Of a stretch of DNA of 64,000 nt, positions 27,389-40,959 are shown piece after piece. The notes beneath the pieces were generated by a model. The model worked only from the letters and a program-made list of their open reading frames with translations. It searched no databases and had not been told where the DNA came from. Source of the DNA: Hyphomicrobium denitrificans 1NES1. GTDB taxonomy: Bacteria > Pseudomonadota > Alphaproteobacteria > Rhizobiales > Hyphomicrobiaceae. Location: positions 496,001 through 560,000 of the forward strand of contig NC_021172.1 in the NCBI RefSeq assembly GCF_000230975.2, written 5' to 3'. How positions within the stretch are numbered: the stretch's first letter is position 1; the number at the start of each line of letters is the position of its first letter. A program made the translations under genes and the position numbers.

Positions 27389-28369
27389 ATGAAAGAAGCT
27401 GCGATTCCCGTGCTGATTGCCACCGCGATCTCTTTGCTTGCGATCACGACCAATGCGGAAGAGGCTACTCCCGACGCGGTGATCGATGCGCTCAATGGCG
27501 TTTTTGGCGTCCACCAGGGTGCTCGTGCCGTTCATGCCAAGGGAACGGTTCTGACCGGAACGTTTACTGCATCGCCCGAAGCCGCAGCGTTGTCGACGGC
27601 GCCGCATTTGCAAACCGGGGCGAGCGTACCCGTTACGGTCCGCTTTTCAAATTTTGCCGGCATTCCGACGATTGCCGACAACGATGGCTTAGCCAGTCCG
27701 CGCGGTATGGCGGTCAAGTTCAAGCTGGCGGACGGTTCGGAAACGGACATCGTCGCGCATTCCTTCAACGGCTTTCCAGTCGCCACGACCAACGAGTTCC
27801 GTCAGCTTCTCGTTGCGCTTGGTACGAGCAAGCCCGATACGCCGAAACCCACACCGCTCGATAAGTTCCTGGGTGATCATCCCATTGCCAAGGCGTTTCT
27901 GACCGCAGCCAAGCCCAACCCGGTGAGCTACGCCAGTCTCCCGTACTATGGTGTCAACGCCTTCAAATTCACGAACAAGGACGGCAAGGCGACGTTCGTA
28001 CGATACCAAATCGTGCCGTTCGGGGGTGAGCACTATCTGAGCGAGGCTGACGCGAAGACGGCGACGGCTTCCTATTTGAGCGATGAAATCAAGAAGCGCG
28101 TCGGCCAAGGTCCGGTGACTTTCAATCTTGTCGCCCAGATCGCCGATGCCGGCGACAAGGTCGATGATCCATCGATCGCGTGGCCGGCCGATCGCAAGAC
28201 GGTTTCGCTTGGGACGATCTCGCTCACGGCGAGTGCGGGGGACGACGCTGCAAATCCGCAGCTCGTCTTCATGCCCAACGCAGTTCCAGCTGGGATAGAG
28301 GCGGCCGATCCGATGGTTGCGGATCGTGCAGCCACGTATGCCGTGTCCTTCGCGCGCAGACATCCTTGA
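27389..28369 (+). CDS. Periplasmic catalase-related peroxidase
   Basis: The 326-residue protein begins with a signal peptide (IPVLIATAISLLAITTNA). It matches the short catalase-related peroxidase family: active-site His49 in VHAKGTVLTG, RFSNFAGIP, SPRGMAVKFKL, the Asn-containing NGFPVATTNEF, and the proximal heme Tyr in DRAATYAVSF. It is about 60 percent of a full catalase. It would use peroxide in the periplasm. It is divergent from an ECF sigma operon. Confidence 0.87.
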   Translation: MKEAAIPVLIATAISLLAITTNAEEATPDAVIDALNGVFGVHQGARAVHAKGTVLTGTFTASPEAAALSTAPHLQTGASVPVTVRFSNFAGIPTIADNDGLASPRGMAVKFKLADGSETDIVAHSFNGFPVATTNEFRQLLVALGTSKPDTPKPTPLDKFLGDHPIAKAFLTAAKPNPVSYASLPYYGVNAFKFTNKDGKATFVRYQIVPFGGEHYLSEADAKTATASYLSDEIKKRVGQGPVTFNLVAQIADAGDKVDDPSIAWPADRKTVSLGTISLTASAGDDAANPQLVFMPNAVPAGIEAADPMVADRAATYAVSFARRHP

Positions 28370-28851
28370 GCTGACGAGAAGGCGGGAGGCTATTGCGCCG
28401 AAGATAGCACCCCGCGCCGTGGAGAGAGGCAGCAGAGACATCGCCTCTCTCCATTTTCTTCCTGAATATCGCGGGATGCCAGGGCGAGCCACGCTCGTAC
28501 CGGTTCGTGACTTTCTACATTCAAGCTCTGTAGCAACTCAGAGCATGCCTATCGGACAGCGTGCGAATTGCAGCTGGCTTTCGGCGTCGTTAAACCCGAG
28601 CGCTGCCTGACTTGCTCCTGAAAGTTCTGCGGGCTGCAGGAGCAGAACGCCTTTGCGTAGTCTTCTACGGCCTTCGCGCGATCAGGTGTAGCCGTGCGCA
28701 GCGGAGCAGGGACGGCCTCGAAAGTCGAGCGCCGGCGCCCATACCGCGGCTCAGGCGGGCTCAGGGTGTCGGTTCCGCTTGCGGAGCCTCTTGCGGACTG
28801 GAATATTTCGGCAGCCGAATCACATTTCGCCAAACATCATCGGGTGGCCTT
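28370..28851. other. Intergenic region upstream of the MFS gene
   Basis: About 480 bases. The MFS reading frame stays open far upstream, but the sequence there is Arg/Ala/Ser-rich and not membrane-protein-like. No gene, repeat or clear regulatory site was recognised. Confidence 0.4.
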
Positions 28852-30159
28852 TTGACCAGATCAGAGAATGTCTCGACGCGCCGCGTGCTGATTGCAAGCC
28901 TCGCGGGAACGACGATCGAGTTCTTTGATTTTTATATCTATGCTACCGCTGCGGTACTTGTTTTCCCGCAATTGTTTTTTCCAGGCGCCGACGCGACCAC
29001 TGCGACACTCCAGTCTTTCGCAACATTTTCGATCGCTTTCTTTGCGCGCCCCGTCGGTGCCGTCCTGTTCGGGCATTTTGGCGATCGGGTTGGTCGTAAG
29101 GCGACGCTTGTTGCCGCGCTCCTGACGATGGGTCTGGCGACCATTACGATCGGGCTTCTGCCGACATATGCGACGGCCGGTATCTGGGCGCCATTCCTGC
29201 TTGCGATGTGTCGGTTCTTCCAGGGACTGGGTCTCGGCGGCGAATGGGGCGGGGCGGTGCTGCTAGCGACGGAGAATGCGCCGAAAGCCAAGAAGGCGTG
29301 GTTCGGAATGTTTCCGCAGCTTGGTGCACCCATCGGCTTCCTCTGCTCGACGGGCGTTTTTCTCGCAATCACCGAGCTTCTGAGCGATCAGCAGTTCCTC
29401 TCCTTCGGCTGGCGGATTCCGTTCATAGCCAGCGCAATCCTCGTGTTCGTCGGGCTCTATGTGCGTCTCCGCATCTCGGAAACACCGGCGTTCAAGACAG
29501 CCATCGAAAGGAACGAGCGGGTACGCGTGCCGTTGGCAACCGTGTTTTCGCGCCACCTCTGGCTGCTTATTCTGGGTACATTCGGCGCGTTGGCGACGTT
29601 CGTTCTGTTTTATCTGATGACGGTCTTTGCGCTGAGTTGGGGGATCGGCGACCTCGGCTTCACGCGAGAGCAGTTCCTGCCGATTCAGATGATCGGCGTT
29701 ATCTTCTTCGGCCTGACGATTCCGCTTTCCGCATGGTTCGCTGATCGTATCGGCCGGCAGACTGTCCTGCTTTGGACGACGGCGCTCATCGGCATTTTCG
29801 GGCTTTTGTTCGAGCCGCTTTTTGGCTCCGGCAGTGTTGGCGCGGTAGTCGCATTCATGATTCTCGGTCTGGCGCTGATGGGCTTCACCTACGGTCCGCT
29901 TGGCACGGCGCTTTCGGAGCCATTTCCCGTCGGCGTGCGCTATACAGGTGCTTCACTCGCCTTCAATCTCGCCGGAATATTCGGTGCGTCTCTTGCTCCC
30001 TACGTTGCCACGATGCTTGCGACGAAATTCGGAATTCAAGCCGTCGGATTTTATCTCACGGCGGCTTCAATCATCACATTCCTGGCGCTCTGGGGGATCA
30101 GTCGGCATGCGCGCGATCTCAAGGCGACATCTCTGATCTCGCAAGAGCAGCCTGGCTGA
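28852..30159 (+). CDS. MFS transporter, metabolite:H+ symporter type
   Basis: A TTG start at 28852 is chosen: GGGTGG lies at good spacing and the product then begins MTRSENVSTRRVLIASLAGT, typical of the family. The 435 residues make about 12 helices and contain GHFGDRVGRKATLV and LGLGGEWGGAVLLATENAP, hallmarks of the MHS subfamily (proline/betaine, citrate, shikimate carriers). The substrate is not clear. It is a lone gene. Confidence 0.85.
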   Translation: MTRSENVSTRRVLIASLAGTTIEFFDFYIYATAAVLVFPQLFFPGADATTATLQSFATFSIAFFARPVGAVLFGHFGDRVGRKATLVAALLTMGLATITIGLLPTYATAGIWAPFLLAMCRFFQGLGLGGEWGGAVLLATENAPKAKKAWFGMFPQLGAPIGFLCSTGVFLAITELLSDQQFLSFGWRIPFIASAILVFVGLYVRLRISETPAFKTAIERNERVRVPLATVFSRHLWLLILGTFGALATFVLFYLMTVFALSWGIGDLGFTREQFLPIQMIGVIFFGLTIPLSAWFADRIGRQTVLLWTTALIGIFGLLFEPLFGSGSVGAVVAFMILGLALMGFTYGPLGTALSEPFPVGVRYTGASLAFNLAGIFGASLAPYVATMLATKFGIQAVGFYLTAASIITFLALWGISRHARDLKATSLISQEQPG

Positions 30160-30842
30160 TCGTCTGCAAAGTCCGTATCGCCTCTGCATCGGCTCTGGGC
30201 CTAGAAAAGGCGCGTTGGCATTTACTGAACGCGCGTCAGGAAATTTCCCACCTCGGACCATTGCAGACCAATTTCGGTCGGAGGGGCAGGAATTCGGTTA
30301 TACGAGCCGAGGTCCATAATGGACAGCTTATGGGGCGTCGTGAAGAAGCACACAGGCGCAAATTAATTTCTCTGTCGGAAAGTTTTTTTACTTGCACTCC
30401 TGTAAACGGCCATAATAGTGCGACAGGTAGTTGTCGCTGATTGCTTGTGGCTCGGCATGTTGAGCACTTCAAAAGCAGGTTCCGTTCGATGCGCTTTTTC
30501 AAGTGCTCGAAGGCCTGCGGGCGATCGAGAGGCATCGGAGTTCATCGCGGCATGCGTCGAGGAACCATTGAGCCTGGTCTCGGCGCGTTCCGGTGGCGAA
30601 TGGCCAGGGCGAGCGTGTTCCTCCTCGATCGTCCTGGCCGAAATTCGCGTTGAGGGGGATCGTTGTGTTCCACTAGTCCTTCAGGCGCACACACAGCCCT
30701 TTTCCCACTGTGCGCCTAACTCGGCTGAGGGCGGCCGCTCTCAGCCGTCTTTTTCTGATTTCGCAATCGGTGAAGCCTTCCACGAAAGCGGGACTTGCTC
30801 GCGCCGTAGCCAGTCGGCCTCTCAGCAGAGGCTGCAGCGAAA
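30160..30842. other. Intergenic region upstream of the NuoE/F-like gene
   Basis: About 680 bases. Open frames here give Arg/Ser/Cys-rich products without family features. I see no terminator, repeat or operator I can defend. Confidence 0.4.
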
Positions 30843-32072
30843 TTGAATAGGCAGTCATGTCTCTCTGGCTGGCTCAGAGCGGTTCAGAAGTACCGCGGCT
30901 ATATTTCTGATGCCGATTTCGTCTCCGTGCTTCGCGAAGAGAGCGACGATTGCCTCCCCGACAATAATCTTTGCGAGCCTGACGAGGACCATGCTCGTGT
31001 TTGCGTCGGCCTCACGTGCGCACTCTCGGGGGCAGAAGAATTTTGCCAATCCCTCGTGGAATCCGGACTCATTCGCGGCGATGCGATCATGCGCGAGACA
31101 TGTTTGGCCCAATGTTGGCGTGCTCCTGCCATCGTACAGGACGGCCGCGTGCATTCGGGGGCGGAAGACGTATCGGACTTCGCCGGTGAAGTGGGATTCG
31201 AGCACTACTGCGCTTCGGGTGGCTACGGCGTATTGAAAAGCTGTCTGGCAAAGCGGCGAAGTCTCGAAAGCGTCGTTTGCGCTTTATCTTCGACGGCGGT
31301 TCGCCTCTTTGAGAAGGCGGAAGCGCCCTTCGGCACGAGGATCAGAGAGCTTCGTGCGCGGAGTACAACCATTAAAGTCGTGATGCTTATCGATGAAGAT
31401 CGGCCGGGAGAGATGGCGCAATCTTTCTTCTTGAGCCGATTTCCACATCGGGTGCTCGAAGGATTGTTGATCGTATCACATGCGCTCGGGGCGTCCGAGA
31501 TCGTCCTTTATTATACACGCAGGCACGAAACTGCGTGCCGCAAGTTCTATAAGGAGTTTCTGTTTTTGCGCGACCGTGGATTGGGATCGAATTTTCAGTT
31601 CACGCTGATCGATGCAGACAGTCAATCGGAACAGCAGAGCTTGAGGCAAATCTGTCTTTCGTCGAACACCAAAGAACCAAGCGTTTCTGCGCTGATTGCC
31701 GATCCGGAATTTCTCTCGTGGGTCCCCGAGATCGTTGCGACGGGCGATGCGCTCGATGCCGATATGCCAGACGGCCCGCAGACGCTTTATGCATTGGTCG
31801 GCTGCGTTTCACGGCCCGGGATCTACAAGGCACCGGTCTTCAGCACCATTCACGACCTCATTGCATTAGCCGGCGGCATCAGGGCAGGCGAGAGTCTGCA
31901 CAGCTTCGTGCCAGGCGACTGGGATCGTATGGCGCTTCCCGCGCATCACAGCAATCTGCGCGTCGACGCAGAAATTCTGGGGCATACGGAACGCATGGCT
32001 TTTCCTATCGTTTTTATTTCAAAAAGCGATAATCTTCTGCGGCAGACGGCATTCCAAGGTTTCTCCCAGTAG
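30843..32072 (+). CDS. NuoE/NuoF-like fusion protein with degenerate NADH/FMN domain
   Basis: The TTG start at 30843 is tentative. The 409-residue product begins like NuoE/FdsG (VQKYRGYISDADFVSVLREE) and keeps all four [2Fe-2S] cysteines of the thioredoxin-like domain: CVGLTC and CLAQC. The next part aligns in order with NuoF/FdsB (VMLIDEDRPGEM for VCNADExxPG, PHRVLEGLLIVSHALGA), but the GRGGAGFP and GEETAL motifs that bind FMN and NADH are not recognisable. It ends after an SLBB-like segment (YALVGCVSRPGIYKAP) and lacks the C-terminal [4Fe-4S] domain. Redox catalysis with NADH is therefore doubtful. A small acidic ORF and a convergent LysR gene follow. Confidence 0.65.
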   Translation: MNRQSCLSGWLRAVQKYRGYISDADFVSVLREESDDCLPDNNLCEPDEDHARVCVGLTCALSGAEEFCQSLVESGLIRGDAIMRETCLAQCWRAPAIVQDGRVHSGAEDVSDFAGEVGFEHYCASGGYGVLKSCLAKRRSLESVVCALSSTAVRLFEKAEAPFGTRIRELRARSTTIKVVMLIDEDRPGEMAQSFFLSRFPHRVLEGLLIVSHALGASEIVLYYTRRHETACRKFYKEFLFLRDRGLGSNFQFTLIDADSQSEQQSLRQICLSSNTKEPSVSALIADPEFLSWVPEIVATGDALDADMPDGPQTLYALVGCVSRPGIYKAPVFSTIHDLIALAGGIRAGESLHSFVPGDWDRMALPAHHSNLRVDAEILGHTERMAFPIVFISKSDNLLRQTAFQGFSQ

Positions 32073-32091
32073 CCGCATCCTGCGGCCTCAG

Positions 32092-32277
32092 ATGTCAGAC
32101 ATGGAAGGATTGTTCGATATGAGCGAAGCCGACGACAAATCCTCCGACGAGGAGAAGAAAGAGAGTTTGGTGCAGAGCGAGATGACTGCTCAAGTTGCCG
32201 TTCCGGAAGCAGAAAATGTCGAAAAGGCGGACAAGCCGACCATCGTATTGCCCGTCGCGCACCAATATTCGGCTTAA
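32092..32277 (+). CDS. Small acidic hypothetical protein
   Basis: A 61-residue, Glu/Asp/Lys-rich frame 19 bases after the NuoE/F-like gene on the same strand, predicted to be disordered. It shares its stop region (TTAA) with the convergent LysR gene. No family recognised; it may not be expressed. Confidence 0.35.
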   Translation: MSDMEGLFDMSEADDKSSDEEKKESLVQSEMTAQVAVPEAENVEKADKPTIVLPVAHQYSA

Positions 32278-33206
32278 GCGTTCAGCGAGCAGACCAGGTC
32301 ACCCAATGCGACGCGCGTAACGTCCGCTACGTCTCTTGGAATTTGCCCCAGTTCTCGAAAGCGTGCGACGACGGAGAGTTTCCTCGACATGATCGGACCC
32401 GGCAGCGGACATGTTATCAGTCTGTTGTTTTCGAGCTGAGATTCAGAGACGCAAAGCGCAGTTGAGATTGCAAATCCCCGTCCGGCGGAGACCATGGCGG
32501 CCACTGCATAGGGGCTGTCGTATTCGAACGACTGTGCGGCGACAATGCCAAGCCGGCGTAGGTGTCGTTCGATCTCGACGCCGGTTTGCGAACGGGCGCT
32601 AAAACGTATGAAAGGTTTGGTCTCGGCCAGCCGCCGCAGATCGTCGACGGTCAAGACCATGCGCGTTCCCTGAGGCAGAAGCAGGACGTAGGGTTCTCTT
32701 CCGATCTCCCATCGTTCGAGCCCAGCCGTCTCTTCGAGATCATCGACCCCGAGAAACAAATCGAGTTTGCGCGTCAATAGTTCGCTCGCATGCGCAGCGG
32801 TAAGGCCCGAGAGTATAGATACCTTGCCGGCGCGCGACTGCAGATACTCCGAGAGCTTGATCGTCAGGGCGCGGTTGAGGGAATCGACCAATCCGACGCG
32901 GATAAAGGAAACTTTTCCCTGTTTGGCATCTTGCAAGAGAGGAGAGATCTGGTGAGCGTCGGAAAGCAGGGCGGTTGCGCGCTGGCGCATCAACGATCCA
33001 CTAAGCGTCAGCGCGAGCGGGCGGCACTTCCTATCGAATAAATCCGTGCCGGTGCGCTTCTCCAGTTCCGAAATCGTTTGTGATACGGCTGGCTGCGTAA
33101 GCCCGAGTTCACTTGCGGCGGCGGCCATGCCTCCAGTCTCGCAGACGGCGAGGAAAATCTCCAGCGAGCGAAGGTCGAACGGCAGAGACCGGTGCTTGAG
33201 TTTCAT
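32274..33206 (-). CDS. LysR-family transcriptional regulator
   Basis: The 310-residue protein has the N-terminal winged helix-turn-helix (LEIFLAVCETGGMAAAASEL then LTQPAVSQTISELE) and a C-terminal effector-binding domain containing the typical late segment VAAMVSAGRGFAISTALCV. It is convergent with the NuoE/F-like gene and has no divergent partner within 480 bases, so its target is not obvious. Confidence 0.92.
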   Translation of the reverse strand: MKLKHRSLPFDLRSLEIFLAVCETGGMAAAASELGLTQPAVSQTISELEKRTGTDLFDRKCRPLALTLSGSLMRQRATALLSDAHQISPLLQDAKQGKVSFIRVGLVDSLNRALTIKLSEYLQSRAGKVSILSGLTAAHASELLTRKLDLFLGVDDLEETAGLERWEIGREPYVLLLPQGTRMVLTVDDLRRLAETKPFIRFSARSQTGVEIERHLRRLGIVAAQSFEYDSPYAVAAMVSAGRGFAISTALCVSESQLENNRLITCPLPGPIMSRKLSVVARFRELGQIPRDVADVTRVALGDLVCSLNA

Positions 33207-33692
33207 TGTCGTCGCAAAATTCTCTAATACGAATACCTACATCTCGTTTAGCCGCCACATCATCGTCGTAGCTTCGCATTCACGGCCGGTTGTCAGCGGC
33301 GGATGCATGATCTGAATGCGCCGCAGAGGCGTGATCTGATGCGTGCGCAAAAATGGCGCATGCTGATTGTGATTTTCCTCAGCATGCTGAATTCTTCGGC
33401 GTTGCAGCCCAACCGCTGCGGGCGGCCGAGGAACTTGCGAGCCGCGCCGGGTTGTTGTCGGCTTCGATTTCAACTGACTTGCAACGGGGCATTCGGATTT
33501 CATGGGCCACCCGAGGAGATGAAACGACTCCGGATGCACAAACTTGTGTGACTATAAAGAAAAAAAGTTTCTTTGCAATTGACTCAGTTGGTGTCTGCAT
33601 ATATTTTTTAGTCGTCGGGTACTCCCTTCTTCATTCCCGTACCCGATGTCCACGAGCGGGTCGGCGCCCTTGCGGGCGTCGGCCTAGTTCGT
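33207..33692. other. Intergenic region upstream of the LysR gene
   Basis: About 485 bases of mixed composition with an AT-rich part around 33550-33615. Open frames on the plus strand change composition abruptly and match no family. It may hold a decayed gene, but I cannot support one. Confidence 0.35.
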
Positions 33693-33935
33693 TTGTCGCC
33701 GGCGTCCGGAAACCAAGCGCTCTCAAATTTCGCCGGCGAGTTCGCTCGGCTCAACAAGCTCATCGATCAGCTTTCGCCTGATGTCCGCAAGACTGTCGTA
33801 ATCGCGATCGTTGCGACGCGGCCGACGCTCGATCAGCTCTTTGACAAGGCGCTTGCCATTCCGGGTGTGAGCGCGCTCATCAAGCCGACGGTCGATAGCG
33901 TGCGTTTCGAGTTCGATACGCTGTCTACCGCCTAA
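33693..33935 (+). CDS. Short hypothetical protein
   Basis: An 80-residue frame with only a TTG start; the frame is open back to 33612 without a better start. Residues 20-80 look protein-like (LNKLIDQLSPDVRKTVVIAI then TLDQLFDKALAIPGVSALI). It could be a real small protein or the 3' remnant of a larger gene. It ends just before a hairpin and the convergent gdhA. Confidence 0.3.
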   Translation: MSPASGNQALSNFAGEFARLNKLIDQLSPDVRKTVVIAIVATRPTLDQLFDKALAIPGVSALIKPTVDSVRFEFDTLSTA

Positions 33936-33950
33936 TCGATTTGGCATTTT

Positions 33951-33987
33951 CGGCCGGGCGTCGCCTTGTTTGGCATCCGCCCGGCCG
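33951..33987. repeat. GC-rich hairpin downstream of gdhA
   Basis: CGGCCGGGCG (33951-33960) and CGCCCGGCCG (33978-33987) form a perfect ten-pair stem; GCC/GGC can extend it inside. It lies between the convergent small ORF and gdhA. No U-tract follows on either strand. Confidence 0.6.
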
Positions 33988-34001
33988 ATAATGAGATGGA
34001 C

Positions 34002-36037
<2,036 letters not shown>

Positions 36038-36118
36038 GTGGCGGTCCTCGATTGTGCCGAGTTTGAAAAATCGATGATGCAATCCCAGATAGGGCGCTGG
36101 GGCGAAAGAAGGCTAGAA

Positions 36119-37393
36119 ATGCGGTCTCCAACCACGGTTACATCGGCTCTGTCGTTAGCTTTGCCCCGGACCGTCATCGACGCAGATAAGATTCTTAAAA
36201 TCGGGATGCTCGCGCCGCTGTCGGGGAAAATGAAATCCTGGGCCGAACCGGGGTTCATGGGCTGCCTCATCTGGAAGGATTGGGTGAACAAGAAGGGTGG
36301 AATTCGGATCGGAGATCGCCGCTACCAGGTCGATGTCATTCCCTACGACACGCAGTTCAGGCCCGAAAAAGCCTTAGCCGGTGCTCGAAAATTGCTTATC
36401 GATCACGGTGTGCAGTTGGTGATGATGCTTGGCGGCAATGATTTCTCCCGCCCGCTGCGTGATTTCGTCAACCAGCGCAAAGCGCTGGTTACAACCTTGT
36501 TGCCGAGCGATCTGTCGCCAAATGCCCGCACGCTGATCGCACCCTGCGAAGTCCACCCTATCTACAACGTAACCGGCGTCGATTGGCTGGTTCGGGATGA
36601 TCCGAGGCTCAAGACGGTGGCGATGTGCACCCAGAACGACGAGCATGGGCTGCCGTCGATCGCCACCTATCGTGCGGCTTTCGAGGCGGCGGGCCTGACG
36701 CTTGTCGACGAGCATCTGTTTCCCAACCAGACAAGCGATTTTTCCGAGATTATCGGGCGATTGCTCGAAAAGAAGCCGGATGTGCTGTGCTGGGATACCG
36801 CGTACGAGCCGTTCGTGCATGCGATGACGATCGAGGCTTACAAACGCGGCTTCAAGGGCCGGATCATCTCTTGTACGTGTGACAACTATCTAGAGCTGAT
36901 CGAGAAAACGAGCCCGGAGTTCATGGAGAATTTTGTCTTCCAGTTTCCGGACTTCGACGACCCGCGGCTCAACGAGCCCCAGATCAATTTTGGCGATCCG
37001 GCCGGTTTTTTTAATGAGTTTTGCCGCCGCTACCCGGGAGAGTGGAGTGCCGTGTCGTGGGAATATGCCGCGATCCTTCAAATGTGGAAGGTCGCAGTCG
37101 AACGCGCCCGCACGATCGAGCCTTTGACGGTGCTGGCGATGATGAAAGTCGGCGGAAAGGGCAAGCACGTTTTCGGTGAAGCGACATGGTGGGGGCGTGA
37201 GCTGTTCGGCATCGATAACGCGCTCGTCGGGGATTGGCCTGTCGTTGCAATTCGCAACGGCCGGGCTCGGATCGTCGAGTTCGGCTCGCCTCTCACGTGG
37301 TGGAAGTCATACGGATATCTGCTGATCAAACATATGCGTGCCCTCAATCTGATGTGGGATCAGAGAGAAGAAAAATTGGCGTTGAGCCGCTGA
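36119..37393 (+). CDS. Type 1 periplasmic-binding-fold protein (amide/urea/branched-chain-like)
   Basis: ATG 36119 with AAGG seven bases upstream gives 424 residues; in-frame starts at 36038, 36074 and 36077 are alternatives. The protein begins ILKIGMLAPLSGKMKSWAEP and continues with WVNKKGG and the Leu/Ile/Val- and amide-binding-protein pattern through to DVLCWDTAYEPFVHAM. No start gives a convincing signal peptide: there is no long hydrophobic core after basic residues. No ABC permease or ATPase genes are nearby. It may therefore be a cytoplasmic ligand sensor like AmiC rather than a transporter component. Its stop is five bases from the convergent stop of the gntR-type gene. Confidence 0.7.
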   Translation: MRSPTTVTSALSLALPRTVIDADKILKIGMLAPLSGKMKSWAEPGFMGCLIWKDWVNKKGGIRIGDRRYQVDVIPYDTQFRPEKALAGARKLLIDHGVQLVMMLGGNDFSRPLRDFVNQRKALVTTLLPSDLSPNARTLIAPCEVHPIYNVTGVDWLVRDDPRLKTVAMCTQNDEHGLPSIATYRAAFEAAGLTLVDEHLFPNQTSDFSEIIGRLLEKKPDVLCWDTAYEPFVHAMTIEAYKRGFKGRIISCTCDNYLELIEKTSPEFMENFVFQFPDFDDPRLNEPQINFGDPAGFFNEFCRRYPGEWSAVSWEYAAILQMWKVAVERARTIEPLTVLAMMKVGGKGKHVFGEATWWGRELFGIDNALVGDWPVVAIRNGRARIVEFGSPLTWWKSYGYLLIKHMRALNLMWDQREEKLALSR

Positions 37394-37398
37394 GGCGA

Positions 37399-38175
37399 TC
37401 AGCGTGCGTTCAGCAGGTCGTCTTGGGCTCCGGTGATGACGAGTTTCATAAACTCGACCGCGCTCTCGATATCGTGGTTTTCCAGCGCGGTGTAGAGCGA
37501 CTTCAAGCGGTTTTGCGTGTCGCTGATGCGCTCGGGCGTCAGAGATTTGATCCGTGTAGCACACCAATGCGGCTGACGGCGCACCTCGGTGACGATCCTA
37601 TAGACGGTGATGAGCAGCCGGTTATGGGTCCCCTCGGCGATGGTCATCAGAAACTTCTTTTCGAGATGCGCAAAGAGCTCGGCATCCGTGACGATCTTTT
37701 CGATTTCGTCGAATACGCTACGCAGATTGGCCAAATCTCGGACCGACATATAAAGCGCCGCGATTCTGACCATCTCAGGTTCGAGGATCGAGCAAAGAAT
37801 ATTCATTTCGAGCGGAGATGCCGTTTCGGCGATCGCGCTGATGTCCATGAGGTGACCGTTTCCCGACTTTTCACCTCCGACTGAGAATCCATTCTTGGGG
37901 GGGACATAGTTCACGAAGGTGCCGCTGTTCGGCTGCCGCTTCACGACGGCATAGGTTTCCAGAAAGTCGATGACCTGCCGGATAGCGGCACGGCTGAGGC
38001 TAAACTCCTTGGCCAGGTCTCTTTCAGAGGCGAGCCGCGTACCATACGAATAGTGGCCGGAAGCTATCTGATGAAAGAGCGCGTCCGCCGCAGCTTTCAC
38101 GCGCTCTTTGATGAGCGGATGATTGTCCCTGGTCAGTTCCCAGGGTGGAAGTGCTTCGCTGATGCTATCGTCCAT
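37399..38175 (-). CDS. FadR-type GntR-family regulator divergent from tmd
   Basis: ATG 38175 with AAGGTG at good spacing gives 258 residues. The winged helix (GTRLASERDLAKEFSLSRAAIRQVIDFLE) and an all-helical FCD domain (EMNILCSILEPEMVRIAALY, with His-containing TIAEGTHNRLL) define the FadR subgroup. FCD domains often bind metal-coordinated small ligands. It is transcribed away from tmd across a 510-base region with two candidate palindromes, so it most likely controls trimethylamine genes. Confidence 0.88.
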   Translation of the reverse strand: MDDSISEALPPWELTRDNHPLIKERVKAAADALFHQIASGHYSYGTRLASERDLAKEFSLSRAAIRQVIDFLETYAVVKRQPNSGTFVNYVPPKNGFSVGGEKSGNGHLMDISAIAETASPLEMNILCSILEPEMVRIAALYMSVRDLANLRSVFDEIEKIVTDAELFAHLEKKFLMTIAEGTHNRLLITVYRIVTEVRRQPHWCATRIKSLTPERISDTQNRLKSLYTALENHDIESAVEFMKLVITGAQDDLLNAR

Positions 38176-38370
38176 ATTTGCACCTTGCCGCTTCAGTTGA
38201 GACGTCTCCGTCAATTGCGAGTCTCGTGGGCCGAATAAGACGGGCGTGCGGTGCAGCCCTTTCCAGCTATCTCGTCCGAATCCCTCATTCACTCGACCGT
38301 CCAGAAGCGATTCTTCAAAGCCCGCGAAATACGCTGTTTTCAGCTCTTTTTGCCGTGATTTGGTTTTTAA

Positions 38371-38380
38371 TGGTCGACCA
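38371..38380. promoter_or_regulatory. Candidate GntR/FadR operator 1
   Basis: TGGTCGACCA is a perfect ten-base palindrome and fits the TGGT...ACCA style of FadR-subgroup operators. It lies 196 bases upstream of the regulator gene start and shares GTCGACCA with the second element near tmd. Confidence 0.45.
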
Positions 38381-38547
38381 CAAAATGTTGCGGTGCGAAA
38401 TTTTCAAAAATTCTAACATTTCTTGAAACAATAATCAACCGTATTAAACCACGTGGATTCGGCGTTATTTCGTCAATATTTATTAGCGAGAAACAGCTAA
38501 GTTAGTGGCTATTTTACTGCATATTTTGCGCTGCGATGTGGTTATGA

Positions 38548-40875
<2,328 letters not shown>

Positions 40876-40884
40876 GCGCTTACC

Positions 40885-40917
40885 CGCACCGAGCCGGCTT
40901 TCAACCGGCTCGGTGCG
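40885..40917 (+). repeat. Thirteen-pair hairpin after tmd
   Basis: CGCACCGAGCCGG (40885-40897), loop CTTTCAA, CCGGCTCGGTGCG (40905-40917). The stem is perfect and GC-rich but has no U-tract. It sits ten bases after the tmd stop and 43 before the next gene, where it could protect the tmd mRNA and set expression ratios. Confidence 0.75.
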
Positions 40918-40959
40918 ATTCATGCGATCCGCGTCAGCGGCGGCAAGCATTCATTCGAA

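Noticed and set aside
28549..28833. A 94-residue minus-strand frame upstream of the MFS gene
   Set aside because: Overlaps a non-coding region with Arg/Ser/Pro-rich translation in several frames and has no start signal.
33303..33781. Possible broken gene on the plus strand between the LysR gene and gdhA
   Set aside because: Frames shift composition repeatedly but no family could be recognised, so a pseudogene call is not supported.
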